DNA of 64,000 nt from Brevibacillus aydinogluensis (GCF_031954365.1 NZ_JAUSVZ010000001.1), one strand, 5' to 3'. Counted from the first letter of the stretch, positions 25,155 through 33,973 are shown. Numbers and translations are program-made. Notes: generated by a model not told the origin, from the letters alone.

Positions 25155-25547
25155 ATGAAAACCATCAAGGGCGTGTTGATTCTGCTTGCCTTTTTTGGAA
25201 TGGGTACGCTGGCCAACAAATGGCTTCACGTCCCGCTGCCGGGCAACTTGCTGGGCATGCTGCTGCTGACGCTGGCGCTATGCACGGGACTGGTCAAGCT
25301 GGAGTGGGTCGAGACGGCCAGCAATCTGTTGATTCGGCACATGATGCTGTTTTTTGTACCGATTCTGGTGGGAGTGACTGCGTATCTCAAGTGGATTGCA
25401 GGCGACCCGTGGCCGATCGTTTCGTCGCTCGTGCTGGGTCCGCTCGCGGTGATGCTGGTGTCGGGGCGGGTCGTTCAGTGGTATCTGAACCGGCACAAGC
25501 AAAAAATGGAGCATCACCAACTGGAAGGGAGGATGCTCGATGTTTGA
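25155..25547 (+). CDS. CidA/LrgA family holin-like protein
   Basis: Small polytopic membrane protein, 130 residues with about four helices, of the family linked to control of murein hydrolase export or pyruvate transport. The LPGNLLGMLLL segment is typical. ATG 25155 follows AAGGAG at eight bases. It overlaps the next gene, its LrgB partner, by eight bases, the usual pairing. No LytSR-type regulator is present here. CidA and LrgA cannot be told apart from sequence. Confidence 0.88.
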   Translation: MKTIKGVLILLAFFGMGTLANKWLHVPLPGNLLGMLLLTLALCTGLVKLEWVETASNLLIRHMMLFFVPILVGVTAYLKWIAGDPWPIVSSLVLGPLAVMLVSGRVVQWYLNRHKQKMEHHQLEGRMLDV

Positions 25548-26205
25548 CCAATTGCTTGCCGTTGCTGTCACACTGGCGGGATACAAGGCAGCGAGTGTGC
25601 TGGCGGAGCGCTTTCCCCGTCTGCAACCGCTGGTCGTGGCGACAATCTGCGTCTGGTTTGCCTGGTGGCTGATCGGCGAGGATTGGGAAGCGTACCGCGC
25701 CGGCGGGGAATGGATCTCGTTTTGGCTGGGACCGGCCACGGTTGCACTGGCTGTTCCGCTCGCCAAGCAGCTGAAGGAGTTCGTCCATATTTGGCGCGGC
25801 GTCCTGCTGGGTGTGGCGGCGGGCTGTGCCGTTGCGATCCTGACGGTCCGGCTGGTGGGATGGCTGCTGGGCACGGATCAGACGATGGTGCACAGCATGA
25901 TGGCCAAATCGGTGACCACGCCAATCGCCGTGGAACTGACCCGCAGCATCGGCGGCATTCCGGCGCTGGGGGCCTTGTTTACCGTATTGACGGGGATCAT
26001 CGGCGTCACCATTGCCCGTCCGGTCCTCTCCTGGGCGGGGATCAGGGATGATTGGGCAATTGGGATTGCCGTCGGCACCAGCTCTCATGCAATCGGCACA
26101 GCCAACCTGAACCGCGTCTCACCGGTGCAGACGGCGGCGTCCAGTGTGGCGATGATCTTGGCCGGTGTGGTGACAGCGCTGTACCTGATTCCGTTTTCCA
26201 CGTAG
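25540..26205 (+). CDS. LrgB/CidB family protein
   Basis: Partner of the preceding holin-like protein. 221 residues with about six to seven membrane segments. The family block SVTTPIAVELTRSIGGIPALGALFTVLTG and the GTSSHAIGTA motif are clear; this family includes plastid and bacterial glycolate/glycerate or pyruvate transporters. GGGAGGATG precedes the ATG inside the previous gene. It meets the converging yqeW gene after only six bases. Confidence 0.9.
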   Translation: MFDQLLAVAVTLAGYKAASVLAERFPRLQPLVVATICVWFAWWLIGEDWEAYRAGGEWISFWLGPATVALAVPLAKQLKEFVHIWRGVLLGVAAGCAVAILTVRLVGWLLGTDQTMVHSMMAKSVTTPIAVELTRSIGGIPALGALFTVLTGIIGVTIARPVLSWAGIRDDWAIGIAVGTSSHAIGTANLNRVSPVQTAASSVAMILAGVVTALYLIPFST

Positions 26206-26211
26206 ACGGAG

Positions 26212-27153
26212 TTACCAGCGTCGTCGTTTCCTGTCCGGCACCAGCCACTGGACGGCAGCGGCGATCTGCCTGGTAAACGGCAGGGCGGCCAGGGAGCACA
26301 CCACGTTGAACAGGGTCTGGGCATGAGCAATTCGCATCGACGGGCTGTCTGTCAACAAGCTGCTGACCATGGCAAGCTGTGAAAGAAACGGCAGAAAGGC
26401 GAGAGCGCCTACCAGGTTGAACAGCGTGTGGCACCAGGCGACCTGGCGGGAAGCCGCATTGGTGCCGATGCTGGCGATGATGGCGGTAAAGCAGGTGCCG
26501 ATGTTGGCACCCAGCACGATTGCCAGCGCCGTCTCCATCGAGAGCACCTGGTGACTCATCAACCCCATGGTGATGGCGGTCGTCGCCGAACTGCTGTGGA
26601 TGAGCGCTGTAAACACCATTCCGGTGATCAGGCCGATCCAGACGGAATGGCGGCTTTCCAGAAACAGCGAGCGAAACGCGTCCGACTGTTCCAGCGGTTT
26701 GGCCATCACCTGCATGGTGTCGATCCCAAGAAAGATCAGGCCGAAGCCGGCCACCACCAGTCCGATGCAGCGGGTCAGACGGCGCGGCATCAGCCACAAG
26801 GCGACGCCGACCAGGAGCATGGGCACGGCGAACGTCTCCAGCCGAAGCGCGATCAATTCGGTTGTGATCGTCGTCCCTACATTGGTGCCGAGAATGATTC
26901 CCACGGTCTGGGAAAAACTGATCATGCCTGCATGTGTAAGCCCGATGGTAAGGACGGTGACGGCGCTGGAACTCTGCAGCACCATGGTGCTCAACAAACC
27001 CACCCAAAAGCTGTGGACCGGCGTGCGCGTGAAGCGTCCCAGCCAGTCCGCCATTTTCTTCCCGGCGAGGTTTTGAAAACCGGTGCGCATGACATACATA
27101 CCCAACAGAAAAAAACTGAGACCGAATGTAAAGGGAGCGAGGATGGCAGTCAC
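26212..27153 (-). CDS. yqeW: Na/Pi cotransporter family protein (YqeW-like)
   Basis: Sodium-dependent phosphate transporter family, membrane. 313 residues with about eight helices. Two inverted-repeat copies of the family signature are visible: VLQSSSAVTVLTIGL with GTNVGTTIT, and IHSSSATTAITMGL with GANIGTCFTA. The start is GTG at 27153 with GGAGGA (27161-27166 in forward numbering) seven bases upstream; longer in-frame starts lack a site. In B. subtilis yqeW also lies beside mtaB, which supports orthology. No PhoU-like tail, so a short form. Confidence 0.88.
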   Translation of the reverse strand: MTAILAPFTFGLSFFLLGMYVMRTGFQNLAGKKMADWLGRFTRTPVHSFWVGLLSTMVLQSSSAVTVLTIGLTHAGMISFSQTVGIILGTNVGTTITTELIALRLETFAVPMLLVGVALWLMPRRLTRCIGLVVAGFGLIFLGIDTMQVMAKPLEQSDAFRSLFLESRHSVWIGLITGMVFTALIHSSSATTAITMGLMSHQVLSMETALAIVLGANIGTCFTAIIASIGTNAASRQVAWCHTLFNLVGALAFLPFLSQLAMVSSLLTDSPSMRIAHAQTLFNVVCSLAALPFTRQIAAAVQWLVPDRKRRRW

Positions 27154-27303
27154 GGAGCGATCCTCCTTACCAGCAATGAGAACACCCTTCGCGCAGCCAG
27201 CGTGTGCCATCTGAACGGGCACCGTGCAGGCTGTCGGGAGGGATTGAATTACTATACGCTATGCCTGTACCAAGACGAGCATGACAAGGAGGAACCGACA
27301 ACA

Positions 27304-28599
27304 TTGGCAAGAGTGATTCTGCACAAGCACCGAAAAAAGCGGCTGGAAGCGGGCCATCCGTGGATTTTTCAATCGGAAGTGAAGGAGATTCAAGGAGAGT
27401 ATAAGCCGGGCGACATTGTCGAGGTAATCAACCACCAAGGCCACTTCCTCGCCAAAGGCTACATCAATCCCGCATCGCAAATCATCGTTCGCGTTCTGAC
27501 GTACAATCAGGACGAAGCGATCGACTATGACTTTTTTCTCCGCCGCATCCGCGAAGCGGCCGCGTTTCGCTCCCGGTTCGTCGACAATCCGCGAGCATGC
27601 CGCGTCGTCTACGGCGAGGCGGACTTCCTGCCCGGTCTGATTGTGGACCGGTACGAAGACGTGCTGGTGGCGCAAATTCTCTCGCTTGGGATGGACGTGC
27701 GGCGCGACTGGATTCGGGACGCATTGGTGGAAGTGTTTCAACCGCAGGGCATCTACCTGCGCAACGACGTCCCCGTGCGTGAACTGGAGGGGCTGAACCA
27801 GAGCAAGGAAGTGCTGTACGGGGAATGTCCGCGGGAAGTGACAATTACGGAAAACGGCCTGACATACATTGTGGATATCATCGAAGGGCAAAAAACGGGC
27901 TTCTTTTACGACCAGCGGGAAAACCGAGCCGCCATCGCCCCGCTGATGAAAGGCTGGGGAGAAAAGCACGGCATCACCCTGAAGGAGATGGACGTGGACG
28001 GCGAACAGAAGATCGTCCCCGTAGACCGGCGCGGCAAAGTGGTAAAAAACCCCTACTGGGACGGGGCAGAGGTGCTGGAGTGCTTTACCCATACCGGGTC
28101 GTTTACGCTGAACGCATGCAAGCACGGCGCGAAAAAGGTGACGGCGCTCGATATCTCCGAGCACGCCATCGAGACGGCTAGGCGAAACATCATGCAAAAC
28201 GGCTTTTTGCACCGCGTCGAATTCGTCGTTGCCAACGCGTTTGACTACCTGCGCGAGTGCGTCGATGCCGGCCGCATGTGGGACGTGGTCATTCTCGATC
28301 CGCCGGCGTTTGCCAAATCGCGCGCGGCGGTGAAGAGCGCCTGCCGCGGCTACAAGGACATCAATCTGAACGGGATGAAGCTGGTGCGCTCCGGAGGGTA
28401 TCTGGTGACGGCCTCCTGCTCGTACCACATGTCTCCCCAGCTTTTCCTGGAGACGATCCAGGACGCGGCGATGGATGCCCGTAAAATCCTGCGGCTGATT
28501 GAGTGGCGGGGAGCAGGCAAGGACCACCCACAGATCAGCGGAGCGGACGAATCCCACTACCTCAAGTTTGCCATCTTTGAAGTAAGGGATCGGCGGTAA
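27304..28599 (+). CDS. class I SAM-dependent rRNA methyltransferase with PUA domain (RlmI/YwbD-like)
   Basis: Predicted 23S rRNA cytosine-C5 methyltransferase, cytoplasmic. 431 residues from TTG 27304 (AAGGAGG 11 bases upstream), giving the family start (L)ARVILHKHRKKRLEAGHPWIF. N-terminal PUA domain, then the central domain with RVVYGEADFLPGLIVDRY, then the KTGFFYDQRENR block and motif IV DPPAFAKSR. Between the KTGFF block and motif I (VLECFTHTGSF) there is an extra segment of about 35-40 residues (residues ~218-256) that family members known to me lack. The longer upstream frame runs antisense to yqeW and is rejected. Confidence 0.88.
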   Translation: MARVILHKHRKKRLEAGHPWIFQSEVKEIQGEYKPGDIVEVINHQGHFLAKGYINPASQIIVRVLTYNQDEAIDYDFFLRRIREAAAFRSRFVDNPRACRVVYGEADFLPGLIVDRYEDVLVAQILSLGMDVRRDWIRDALVEVFQPQGIYLRNDVPVRELEGLNQSKEVLYGECPREVTITENGLTYIVDIIEGQKTGFFYDQRENRAAIAPLMKGWGEKHGITLKEMDVDGEQKIVPVDRRGKVVKNPYWDGAEVLECFTHTGSFTLNACKHGAKKVTALDISEHAIETARRNIMQNGFLHRVEFVVANAFDYLRECVDAGRMWDVVILDPPAFAKSRAAVKSACRGYKDINLNGMKLVRSGGYLVTASCSYHMSPQLFLETIQDAAMDARKILRLIEWRGAGKDHPQISGADESHYLKFAIFEVRDRR

Positions 28600-28633
28600 C
28601 CATCCGCTGCCAGGAGCGGCGGACAAAAAACGA

Positions 28634-28669
28634 GCGGCATGTCGCAGCAGCGCGGCATGCCGCCTTTTT
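28634..28669 (+). terminator. intrinsic terminator after the rRNA methyltransferase gene
   Basis: GCGGCATG (28634-28641) pairs with CATGCCGC (28656-28663) around a 14-base loop, followed by C and five T. Confidence 0.75.
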
Positions 28670-28751
28670 GCGCCGTTCTTCCGTCGGGCAGCAGGGGAAA
28701 CATGCTTCTCTGGCTGCTGCGGAACGGGTCATCCGCATACAGAAATGGCAG

Positions 28752-28780
28752 TTGCTGGAACGAATCGGCACTGGTAAAAT
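28752..28780 (+). promoter_or_regulatory. sigma-A promoter of the secreted hydrolase gene
   Basis: TTGCTG (28752-28757), 17 bases, TAAAAT (28775-28780) with an extended -10 TGG. It lies 52 bases before the ATG. Confidence 0.55.
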
Positions 28781-28831
28781 GAAAGCGCTTCTCAGAAAGA
28801 AAGGGGAAGGAAGAAGAGGAGGGATTGAGAG

Positions 28832-30331
28832 ATGAGCATGTCATGGTCGCGTCTTGTGCTTGCGGCGGCGCTGATGGTTCCGCTGGTCCCGGCCGGCCTG
28901 TCATCCGCCGGAGCGATCTCGGAACCTGTCGTACCGGGCGCGCATGGCGTGACGGTCACCCGCTTTGACGGCCAGGCGGGAAACTGGCTGACCACGCGCA
29001 ACCCGCAGCAGTACGCGGCGGCTGTCCAATTCGGCAATCTGGGGCTGGTCCCGGCCGCGTGGGGCGGTTGGGAAACGATGTACGATCCGGCCGAAGTGAC
29101 GGGCACACAAGTAAACGGCGCGTTTGACGATGCGCAATTCGTCATTCGCGTGCCGGATGAGTGGAACGGCAAGCTGGTCGTGTCCGGCATCCCGGCCACT
29201 CGCAACGAGACGGCCACCGATCTGTTGTTTAGCGATTACGTGCTGGAAAAAGGCTACGCCTTTGCGGCCATTGACAAAGGGACGCAGGGAGAAAGCGATC
29301 CCGCCGATCCGCTGGCCAAAGTAAAAAACGCCCTCGCGTCCGAGGAAGACTCGGTAGCCGAGTGGCATGTCCGCTTCCGGCAGTTGACCAAGGCGGCGCA
29401 AGCCTACCTGGCGGCGCATCATCGAGACCGGCTGATCGATCCCTCCGACAGTACACCCGCTGCCCGACTGGTCTCGAAACAGCATCCAATCCCCACGTAC
29501 GCCATCGGTATTTCCAACGGCGGGTACGTGGTCCGGTACGCTTTGGAACACGATGATCCGAAACTGACCAAAGAGCCGCGGCTGTACGACGGCGGCGTCG
29601 ATTGGGAAGGGGTGCTGTGGCGCGCTGACAGGCCCAACCTGATCACCACACTGACCGACGTCGTCAACCACGCGGAAGCGGCCATCTACGGCCAGGGCAA
29701 CGAGCGGGAGCGCGCCCGCGCAGCCCTGTACCGAGCCGGTGTGCCCAAAGGCTCGGAGAAGCTGTGGGCCTATTACGACCAGATCTACTGGTTCCTTACC
29801 CTCAACATCTACCGGGACGAGTTTGACCCGCACGCGCCGAAGCGCTTGCAGTGGCCGGACTACCTGCGGTTCAACGCCGACGGCACCCGCGACCGTTCGC
29901 TGGACGGCATCTATCGCACCTACGATTTCACCAAGCGGCCGAAAAAAGTGAAAGAAGCGGTGGAGGCGATCGAGAATACGGGCAGGATTGACGTGCCGCT
30001 GATCTCCGTGTTCGGCACCTGGGACGCCCTGATCTTCCCCGAGGTACATGGGAACGCCTACCGGCGGTTGGTCAAAGCGGCGGGACGGGAAAACCTGCAC
30101 CGGCTCTACCTGGTGGAAAAGGGCAATCATGTCGACGGCCTGGTCTGGAGCGCATCGGACCCGGACAAGGAACTTCAGCCGCTGTTACCGTACGTCCATC
30201 AATGCTTTGACCTGCTTGTCGGCTGGGTGGAAGAGGGCAGGCAGCCGCCTGAAAGCGGGACGATTTCTGCACCGCGCGATCCCCTGCGGGTGAAGGACAT
30301 CCGGACGGGGGAAGAGATCGACCCGTACTGA
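28832..30331 (+). CDS. secreted alpha/beta-hydrolase (esterase-like), family not recognised
   Basis: A 499-residue exported protein. The signal peptide spans about 1-28 and ends with an Ala-x-Ala site (SSAGA). It has the alpha/beta-hydrolase nucleophile elbow GISNGGY near residue 227, and likely acid and base residues in GTWDALIFP (near 393) and GNHVDG (near 432). The large central lid, rich in Trp and Tyr, is reminiscent of 3-hydroxybutyrate-oligomer or tannase-type esterases, but I cannot assign the substrate. It stands alone with its own promoter and terminator, and GGAGGG precedes the ATG. Confidence 0.8.
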   Translation: MSMSWSRLVLAAALMVPLVPAGLSSAGAISEPVVPGAHGVTVTRFDGQAGNWLTTRNPQQYAAAVQFGNLGLVPAAWGGWETMYDPAEVTGTQVNGAFDDAQFVIRVPDEWNGKLVVSGIPATRNETATDLLFSDYVLEKGYAFAAIDKGTQGESDPADPLAKVKNALASEEDSVAEWHVRFRQLTKAAQAYLAAHHRDRLIDPSDSTPAARLVSKQHPIPTYAIGISNGGYVVRYALEHDDPKLTKEPRLYDGGVDWEGVLWRADRPNLITTLTDVVNHAEAAIYGQGNERERARAALYRAGVPKGSEKLWAYYDQIYWFLTLNIYRDEFDPHAPKRLQWPDYLRFNADGTRDRSLDGIYRTYDFTKRPKKVKEAVEAIENTGRIDVPLISVFGTWDALIFPEVHGNAYRRLVKAAGRENLHRLYLVEKGNHVDGLVWSASDPDKELQPLLPYVHQCFDLLVGWVEEGRQPPESGTISAPRDPLRVKDIRTGEEIDPY

Positions 30332-30338
30332 CACGCTG

Positions 30339-30367
30339 AGCGGACATATGCGTCCGCTTCTTTTTTT
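30339..30367 (+). terminator. intrinsic terminator after the secreted hydrolase gene
   Basis: AGCGGAC (30339-30345) pairs with GTCCGCT (30352-30358), followed by TC and seven T. Confidence 0.85.
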
Positions 30368-30375
30368 GTATCGAC

Positions 30376-30402
30376 AAAAAAACGGCCCGCTGTCCGGCGG
30401 GT
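30376..30402 (-). terminator. intrinsic terminator of the 163-residue gene (reverse strand)
   Basis: Read in reverse, a CCCGC/GCGGG stem with one added G-U pair and a six-base loop is followed by seven T. It ends transcripts coming from the gene at 30418-30909. Confidence 0.7.
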
Positions 30403-30417
30403 CGAAAAACGCTGCGG

Positions 30418-30909
30418 TCAGGCAAACTGTTTGTCGGACAGGATGTCGCGAACCAGTTCCAGGGCTCGTTTGATGCCCAGTTCCTTGCCGAGCAGCACCT
30501 GCCCCTCGGCTGAGCTGGCCGCCCTGACTTTACTCAATTCCTCCAGTTCGTGCGTCAGCAGGTGTTCCAGGATGTAGAGGCGCACCTGGCCGATCTCCCG
30601 TTCGCTCTGCCGATCCCGTTCCTGGTACTTGACCAGCGCCAGACTTTCTTCCACGTACTTGTCGATATCGTCTTCCAAAAAACGGGAAGCTGTGCAGATG
30701 ATCTCGCGGTACTCGTCCGTTTGGGAGGGGATGACGCGCAGTGCGTGTCCGAGGTGGGCGAGCAGAAACTTGTGGAGCACGACGCTGTTGCGCGTGTAGG
30801 CGTTGTGCAACAGGGAGTACTCGCCCAAAAACGTCCCGGTCTCCTTGTCGTAGCGGTGCAGGAGCGTATAGGACGAACAGTACGTACAGAAGAGCAGATA
30901 GTCTCTCAT
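30418..30909 (-). CDS. hypothetical cytoplasmic protein with N-terminal CxxC
   Basis: A 163-residue protein not recognised. It starts MRDYLLFCTYCSSYTLLHRY and has a CTYC pair at residues 8-11, which could bind a metal. The rest is charged and mainly helical (residues 75-160), with no membrane segment or signal peptide. The start is chosen at 30909 because GGGGGAA lies about six bases upstream; an in-frame ATG six bases earlier overlaps that site. It is flanked by a terminator and by the divergent ddl gene. Confidence 0.7.
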   Translation of the reverse strand: MRDYLLFCTYCSSYTLLHRYDKETGTFLGEYSLLHNAYTRNSVVLHKFLLAHLGHALRVIPSQTDEYREIICTASRFLEDDIDKYVEESLALVKYQERDRQSEREIGQVRLYILEHLLTHELEELSKVRAASSAEGQVLLGKELGIKRALELVRDILSDKQFA

Positions 30910-30998
30910 GGACATTCCCCCTGCGTTGAGAAAAGTCTTCTGTGACGTTTTTTCACAGGATATGTTGGACGGCGGCTGCTTGTGCTTCTCCTGTCCCC

Positions 30999-31027
30999 TT
31001 GTATTTGCGGAAGGGATTGTGTATGCT
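30999..31027 (+). promoter_or_regulatory. possible sigma-A promoter of ddl
   Basis: TTGTAT (30999-31004), 17 bases, TATGCT (31022-31027), four of six matches in each box, about 115 bases upstream of ddl. Confidence 0.4.
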
Positions 31028-31141
31028 GAATGGGGTATTTGCGCCCGGCGCACACCATAGGCGGGCGTTTGCATACCATGGGAGAGCAGGAGACGCGTGA
31101 ACGCGCTTTTGCGCAGGCAAGGCGAAAGGAGCTTGGAGTTC

Positions 31142-32260
31142 ATGGGGAACAAAATTCGGCTGGGGATTATTTACGGAGGGAAGTCCTCGGAACATGAGGT
31201 TTCGCTGCGCACCGCCCTGTCGATTATGAAGGCGGTCGATTTTGATAAATACGACATTTTGCCCATCTACGTGACGCTGGATGGAAACTGGGTGAAAGGG
31301 GAGAACCTCAGGGGCATTTTGCCGGAGGGTACCAACGAACTCCGCCTGACAAACGGGGCGGTGTCTGTCAGCAGCGAGGTGAAGATGGAACAGGTGGCTG
31401 TCAGTCGCACCTCGCCGATCTTTGGCGTCGCCCAGGAAGTGGACGTGATTTTTCCCGTCGTGCACGGCCCAAACGGTGAAGACGGCACGATTCAAGGCCT
31501 GCTGGAACTGGCCAACCTGCCATATGTCGGAGCTGGTGTCATGGCATCGGCAGTGGGCATGGACAAATGGATGATGAAAAACGTGTTCGCCCAGGCGGGA
31601 CTGCCGCAGGTGAAATACGTGGGCGTGCTCCGGTCGCAGTGGGAACGTGACCAGGAGGGAATCATCGCGCGCATCGAGCAGGAACTGGGCTACCCATGCT
31701 TCGTAAAACCGGCCAACATGGGGTCCAGTGTCGGGATCAGTAAGGCAAAAGACCGGCAGCAGTTGATCGACGCGATGATGCTGGCCGCCAAATTTGACCG
31801 CCGGTTGATCGTGGAGCAGTTCGTCAAGGCGCGCGAGCTGGAAATCGGCCTGCTCGGCAACGAGGAACCAATCACCTCGGTCGTGGGCGAGATCGTGCCG
31901 GCCAAGGAGTTTTACGATTACGAAGCCAAGTACAAAGGCGCCGGCACAGAACTGCAGATTCCAGCCCGGATTCCGTCCCACGTGGCAGAGCGGATCGCTG
32001 AAATGGCCAAAATCGCATACTGCGCCCTGGATGCGTCGGGCCTGTCGCGGGCAGACTTTTTCTGGGACGAGGAAAACGACCAACTGTATATCAATGAAGT
32101 GAACACGATGCCCGGCTTTACGCCGTTCAGCATGTACCCGCTGCTGTTCCAGGAAGCGGGCATCAGCTACAGCGAGCTGATTGACCGGCTGGTCCAGCTT
32201 GCTCTGGAACGCCACGCCGACAAACAGCGAAACGTGGTGGATGCAGAAGAGTTGGAATAA
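31142..32260 (+). CDS. ddl: D-alanine--D-alanine ligase
   Basis: Makes D-Ala-D-Ala for peptidoglycan precursors. 372 residues, ATP-grasp fold. Clear blocks: LGIIYGGKSSEHEVSLRTA at the N-terminus, FPVVHGPNGEDGTIQGLLE, PYVGAGVMASAVGMDK, PCFVKPANMGSSVGISK and INEVNTMPGFTPFSMYP. The VanA-type distinction cannot be made, but the sequence looks like an ordinary Ddl. ATG 31142 begins MGNKIRLGI after GAAAGGAGC; a longer N-terminus is unlikely. It faces murF, its usual operon partner, on the other strand. Confidence 0.95.
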   Translation: MGNKIRLGIIYGGKSSEHEVSLRTALSIMKAVDFDKYDILPIYVTLDGNWVKGENLRGILPEGTNELRLTNGAVSVSSEVKMEQVAVSRTSPIFGVAQEVDVIFPVVHGPNGEDGTIQGLLELANLPYVGAGVMASAVGMDKWMMKNVFAQAGLPQVKYVGVLRSQWERDQEGIIARIEQELGYPCFVKPANMGSSVGISKAKDRQQLIDAMMLAAKFDRRLIVEQFVKARELEIGLLGNEEPITSVVGEIVPAKEFYDYEAKYKGAGTELQIPARIPSHVAERIAEMAKIAYCALDASGLSRADFFWDEENDQLYINEVNTMPGFTPFSMYPLLFQEAGISYSELIDRLVQLALERHADKQRNVVDAEELE

Positions 32261-32310
32261 TGGGGAATGTAGAGGGAGTGCCCTGGGGCGCTCCCGTGTT
32301 CATTTTTGGA

Positions 32311-32350
32311 CAAGGAGCCTCTGTAGCGAGGCTCCTTGCTGTTTTTCGTT
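32311..32350 (+). terminator. intrinsic terminator of ddl
   Basis: CAAGGAGCCTC (32311-32321) pairs perfectly with GAGGCTCCTTG (32328-32338) around a six-base loop, followed by CTGTTTTTCG. Confidence 0.9.
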
Positions 32351-32361
32351 TTCAATTGTGG

Positions 32362-33741
32362 TCACGCGTGATCTTCCAGCGCCTGAAGCAGCGTCCACAG
32401 TCCCATGCCTTGCGACGCTTTGAACAGAAAGGCGTGATGGGCGTCGCGCACCGCAAGGAGCGTTTCGACTGCTTCAGCCTTGGTCGGGAAGTAGCGCTTA
32501 TTCCCCTCGTACGCGTCATACAGGTGCTGCGCTTGCTCACCGACGGCCACGAGCAGTTCGATTCGGTCGCGGTAGCGGTTGGCGAAAGCCCCCACCTGGG
32601 CGTGCATGGCCGGGCTGTTCTCGCCAAGCTCAAACATGTCGCCCAGCACCAGCACCTTTTTACGCTCGGGGAACAGATCCGCAAACGTGGAGATCGCCGC
32701 TTCCATCGACGAAGGGCTGGCGTTGTACGCGTCGTTGATGTAGAGCGGGCCATGGGCGGACTCGATCCGCTCGAAACGCATGGCCGACAGGCGCACCGTC
32801 GCCAGCGCGCGGATGATCTCCGCTGTCGTCATGCCGAAGTGGCGGCCGATCGCAACAGCCGGCAGCGCGTTCAGGACGTTGTGCGTGCCGAACAGCGGCA
32901 GGAAGGCCGCGAAGCGCTCCCCGTCCCGGAAGCAGACGTCAAATCGCGTCCCGTCGTCAGCGGATTGGATATTCTCCGCCCAGATGTCAGCGGGGGCGTT
33001 GACGGAGTAGTACATGATGCGGCCCGGATAAAGTGGCGCCACCTTGCGCAGGTATTCGCTGTCTCCGTTCAAAAGGACCAGTCCGTCCGGATCAGTGTGG
33101 GGAAGCAGTTCTGCCTTGGCGAGCGCGATTTTCTCCCGCGAGCCAAAAAACTCGATGTGGGCTTCGCCGATATAGGTAATCACGCTGATCTGCGGCTTGA
33201 CCAGCGAGGCCAGCAGGTCGATTTCGCCAGCGTGGTTCATGCCCAGCTCCAGCACGGCTGCCTGATGCTGCTCTTCCACCTGCAGCAGGGAGTAGGGAAC
33301 GCCCAGGTGGTTGTTGAGATTTTTGTAGGTCTTGTGGATGGAAAACCGGCTTTCCAGCAGGTGGGCGACGATGTCCTTCGTTGTCGTTTTGCCGTTGCTG
33401 CCGGTAATGGCCACAAAGGGTATGGAAAAGGACGTGCGGTAAGCAGCTGCCAGCTTTTGAAACGCGCGCAGCGTGTCGTTCACCAGAATCAGGCCGAATC
33501 CCGCCGGCAGGCTGTCTGGCACCTTTTGTTCGTTGGAGATGATCGCTGCCCGTGCGCCTTTTTCCGCCGCCTGCAGGAGAAAGTCGTGTCCGTCCCGCGT
33601 TCCGGCAATCGCCACGAACAAGGCACCCGGCAAAAGCTGACGCGTGTCAAAGTGAACGGATGTCACCGTCAGCCCGGGATCGCCCGCCAGCAGCAGCCCT
33701 TCCGCCATAACGGCCGCTCGTCCCAGTGCAATTTCTCTCAT
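32362..33741 (-). CDS. murF: UDP-N-acetylmuramoyl-tripeptide--D-alanyl-D-alanine ligase
   Basis: Adds D-Ala-D-Ala to the UDP-MurNAc-tripeptide, the last cytoplasmic step of precursor synthesis. 459 residues. N-terminal uridine-binding domain with SVHFDTRQLLPGALFVA, the P-loop ITGSNGKTTTKD near residue 112, then LELGMNHAGEI and the C-terminal domain block INDAYNASPSSMEAAI. It uses the D-Ala-D-Ala made by Ddl, encoded next to it but converging. The start at 33741 follows GGGGATTGG. Confidence 0.95.
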   Translation of the reverse strand: MREIALGRAAVMAEGLLLAGDPGLTVTSVHFDTRQLLPGALFVAIAGTRDGHDFLLQAAEKGARAAIISNEQKVPDSLPAGFGLILVNDTLRAFQKLAAAYRTSFSIPFVAITGSNGKTTTKDIVAHLLESRFSIHKTYKNLNNHLGVPYSLLQVEEQHQAAVLELGMNHAGEIDLLASLVKPQISVITYIGEAHIEFFGSREKIALAKAELLPHTDPDGLVLLNGDSEYLRKVAPLYPGRIMYYSVNAPADIWAENIQSADDGTRFDVCFRDGERFAAFLPLFGTHNVLNALPAVAIGRHFGMTTAEIIRALATVRLSAMRFERIESAHGPLYINDAYNASPSSMEAAISTFADLFPERKKVLVLGDMFELGENSPAMHAQVGAFANRYRDRIELLVAVGEQAQHLYDAYEGNKRYFPTKAEAVETLLAVRDAHHAFLFKASQGMGLWTLLQALEDHA

Positions 33742-33794
33742 AGGTCCAATCCCCTTTTCATCGAATCGTTTTCGATCGTGGAAACCACGAAGTC

Positions 33795-33823
33795 ATGCTA
33801 ACACTCCTGTTCGGCCGCGGCAA
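33795..33823 (-). promoter_or_regulatory. possible sigma-A promoter of murF
   Basis: In reverse: TTGCCG (33818-33823), 17 bases, TAGCAT (33795-33800), about 55 bases upstream of the murF start. Confidence 0.4.
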
Positions 33824-33947
33824 GGAAAAAATGACGGTCCCCATCGCAGACAGCCGAACAGGTCAATGATCATGAAACAGTCATGCGTACAGGTTGCTGG
33901 TAGTTCAGGTGGCGATAAAAAAGCATAATGGCCACAGACGGCGAAAA

Positions 33948-33973
33948 ACGCCCGAAAACGAAGATTCGGGCGT
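33948..33973 (-). terminator. terminator-like hairpin on the reverse strand, no gene assigned
   Basis: ACGCCCGAA (33948-33956) pairs perfectly with TTCGGGCGT (33965-33973). In reverse it is followed by TTTT, so it reads as an intrinsic terminator for a transcript coming from the right. It lies in the 650-base gap between murF and rpsU, which otherwise holds an AT-rich stretch (33985-34110) and no convincing long gene. Confidence 0.55.

Noticed and set aside
26428..27303. Forward frame joined to the rRNA methyltransferase
   Set aside because: It runs antisense to the clearly coding yqeW gene; the methyltransferase family start matches TTG 27304.
32260..33801. Long forward frame after ddl
   Set aside because: Antisense shadow of murF, whose motifs are all present on the reverse strand.
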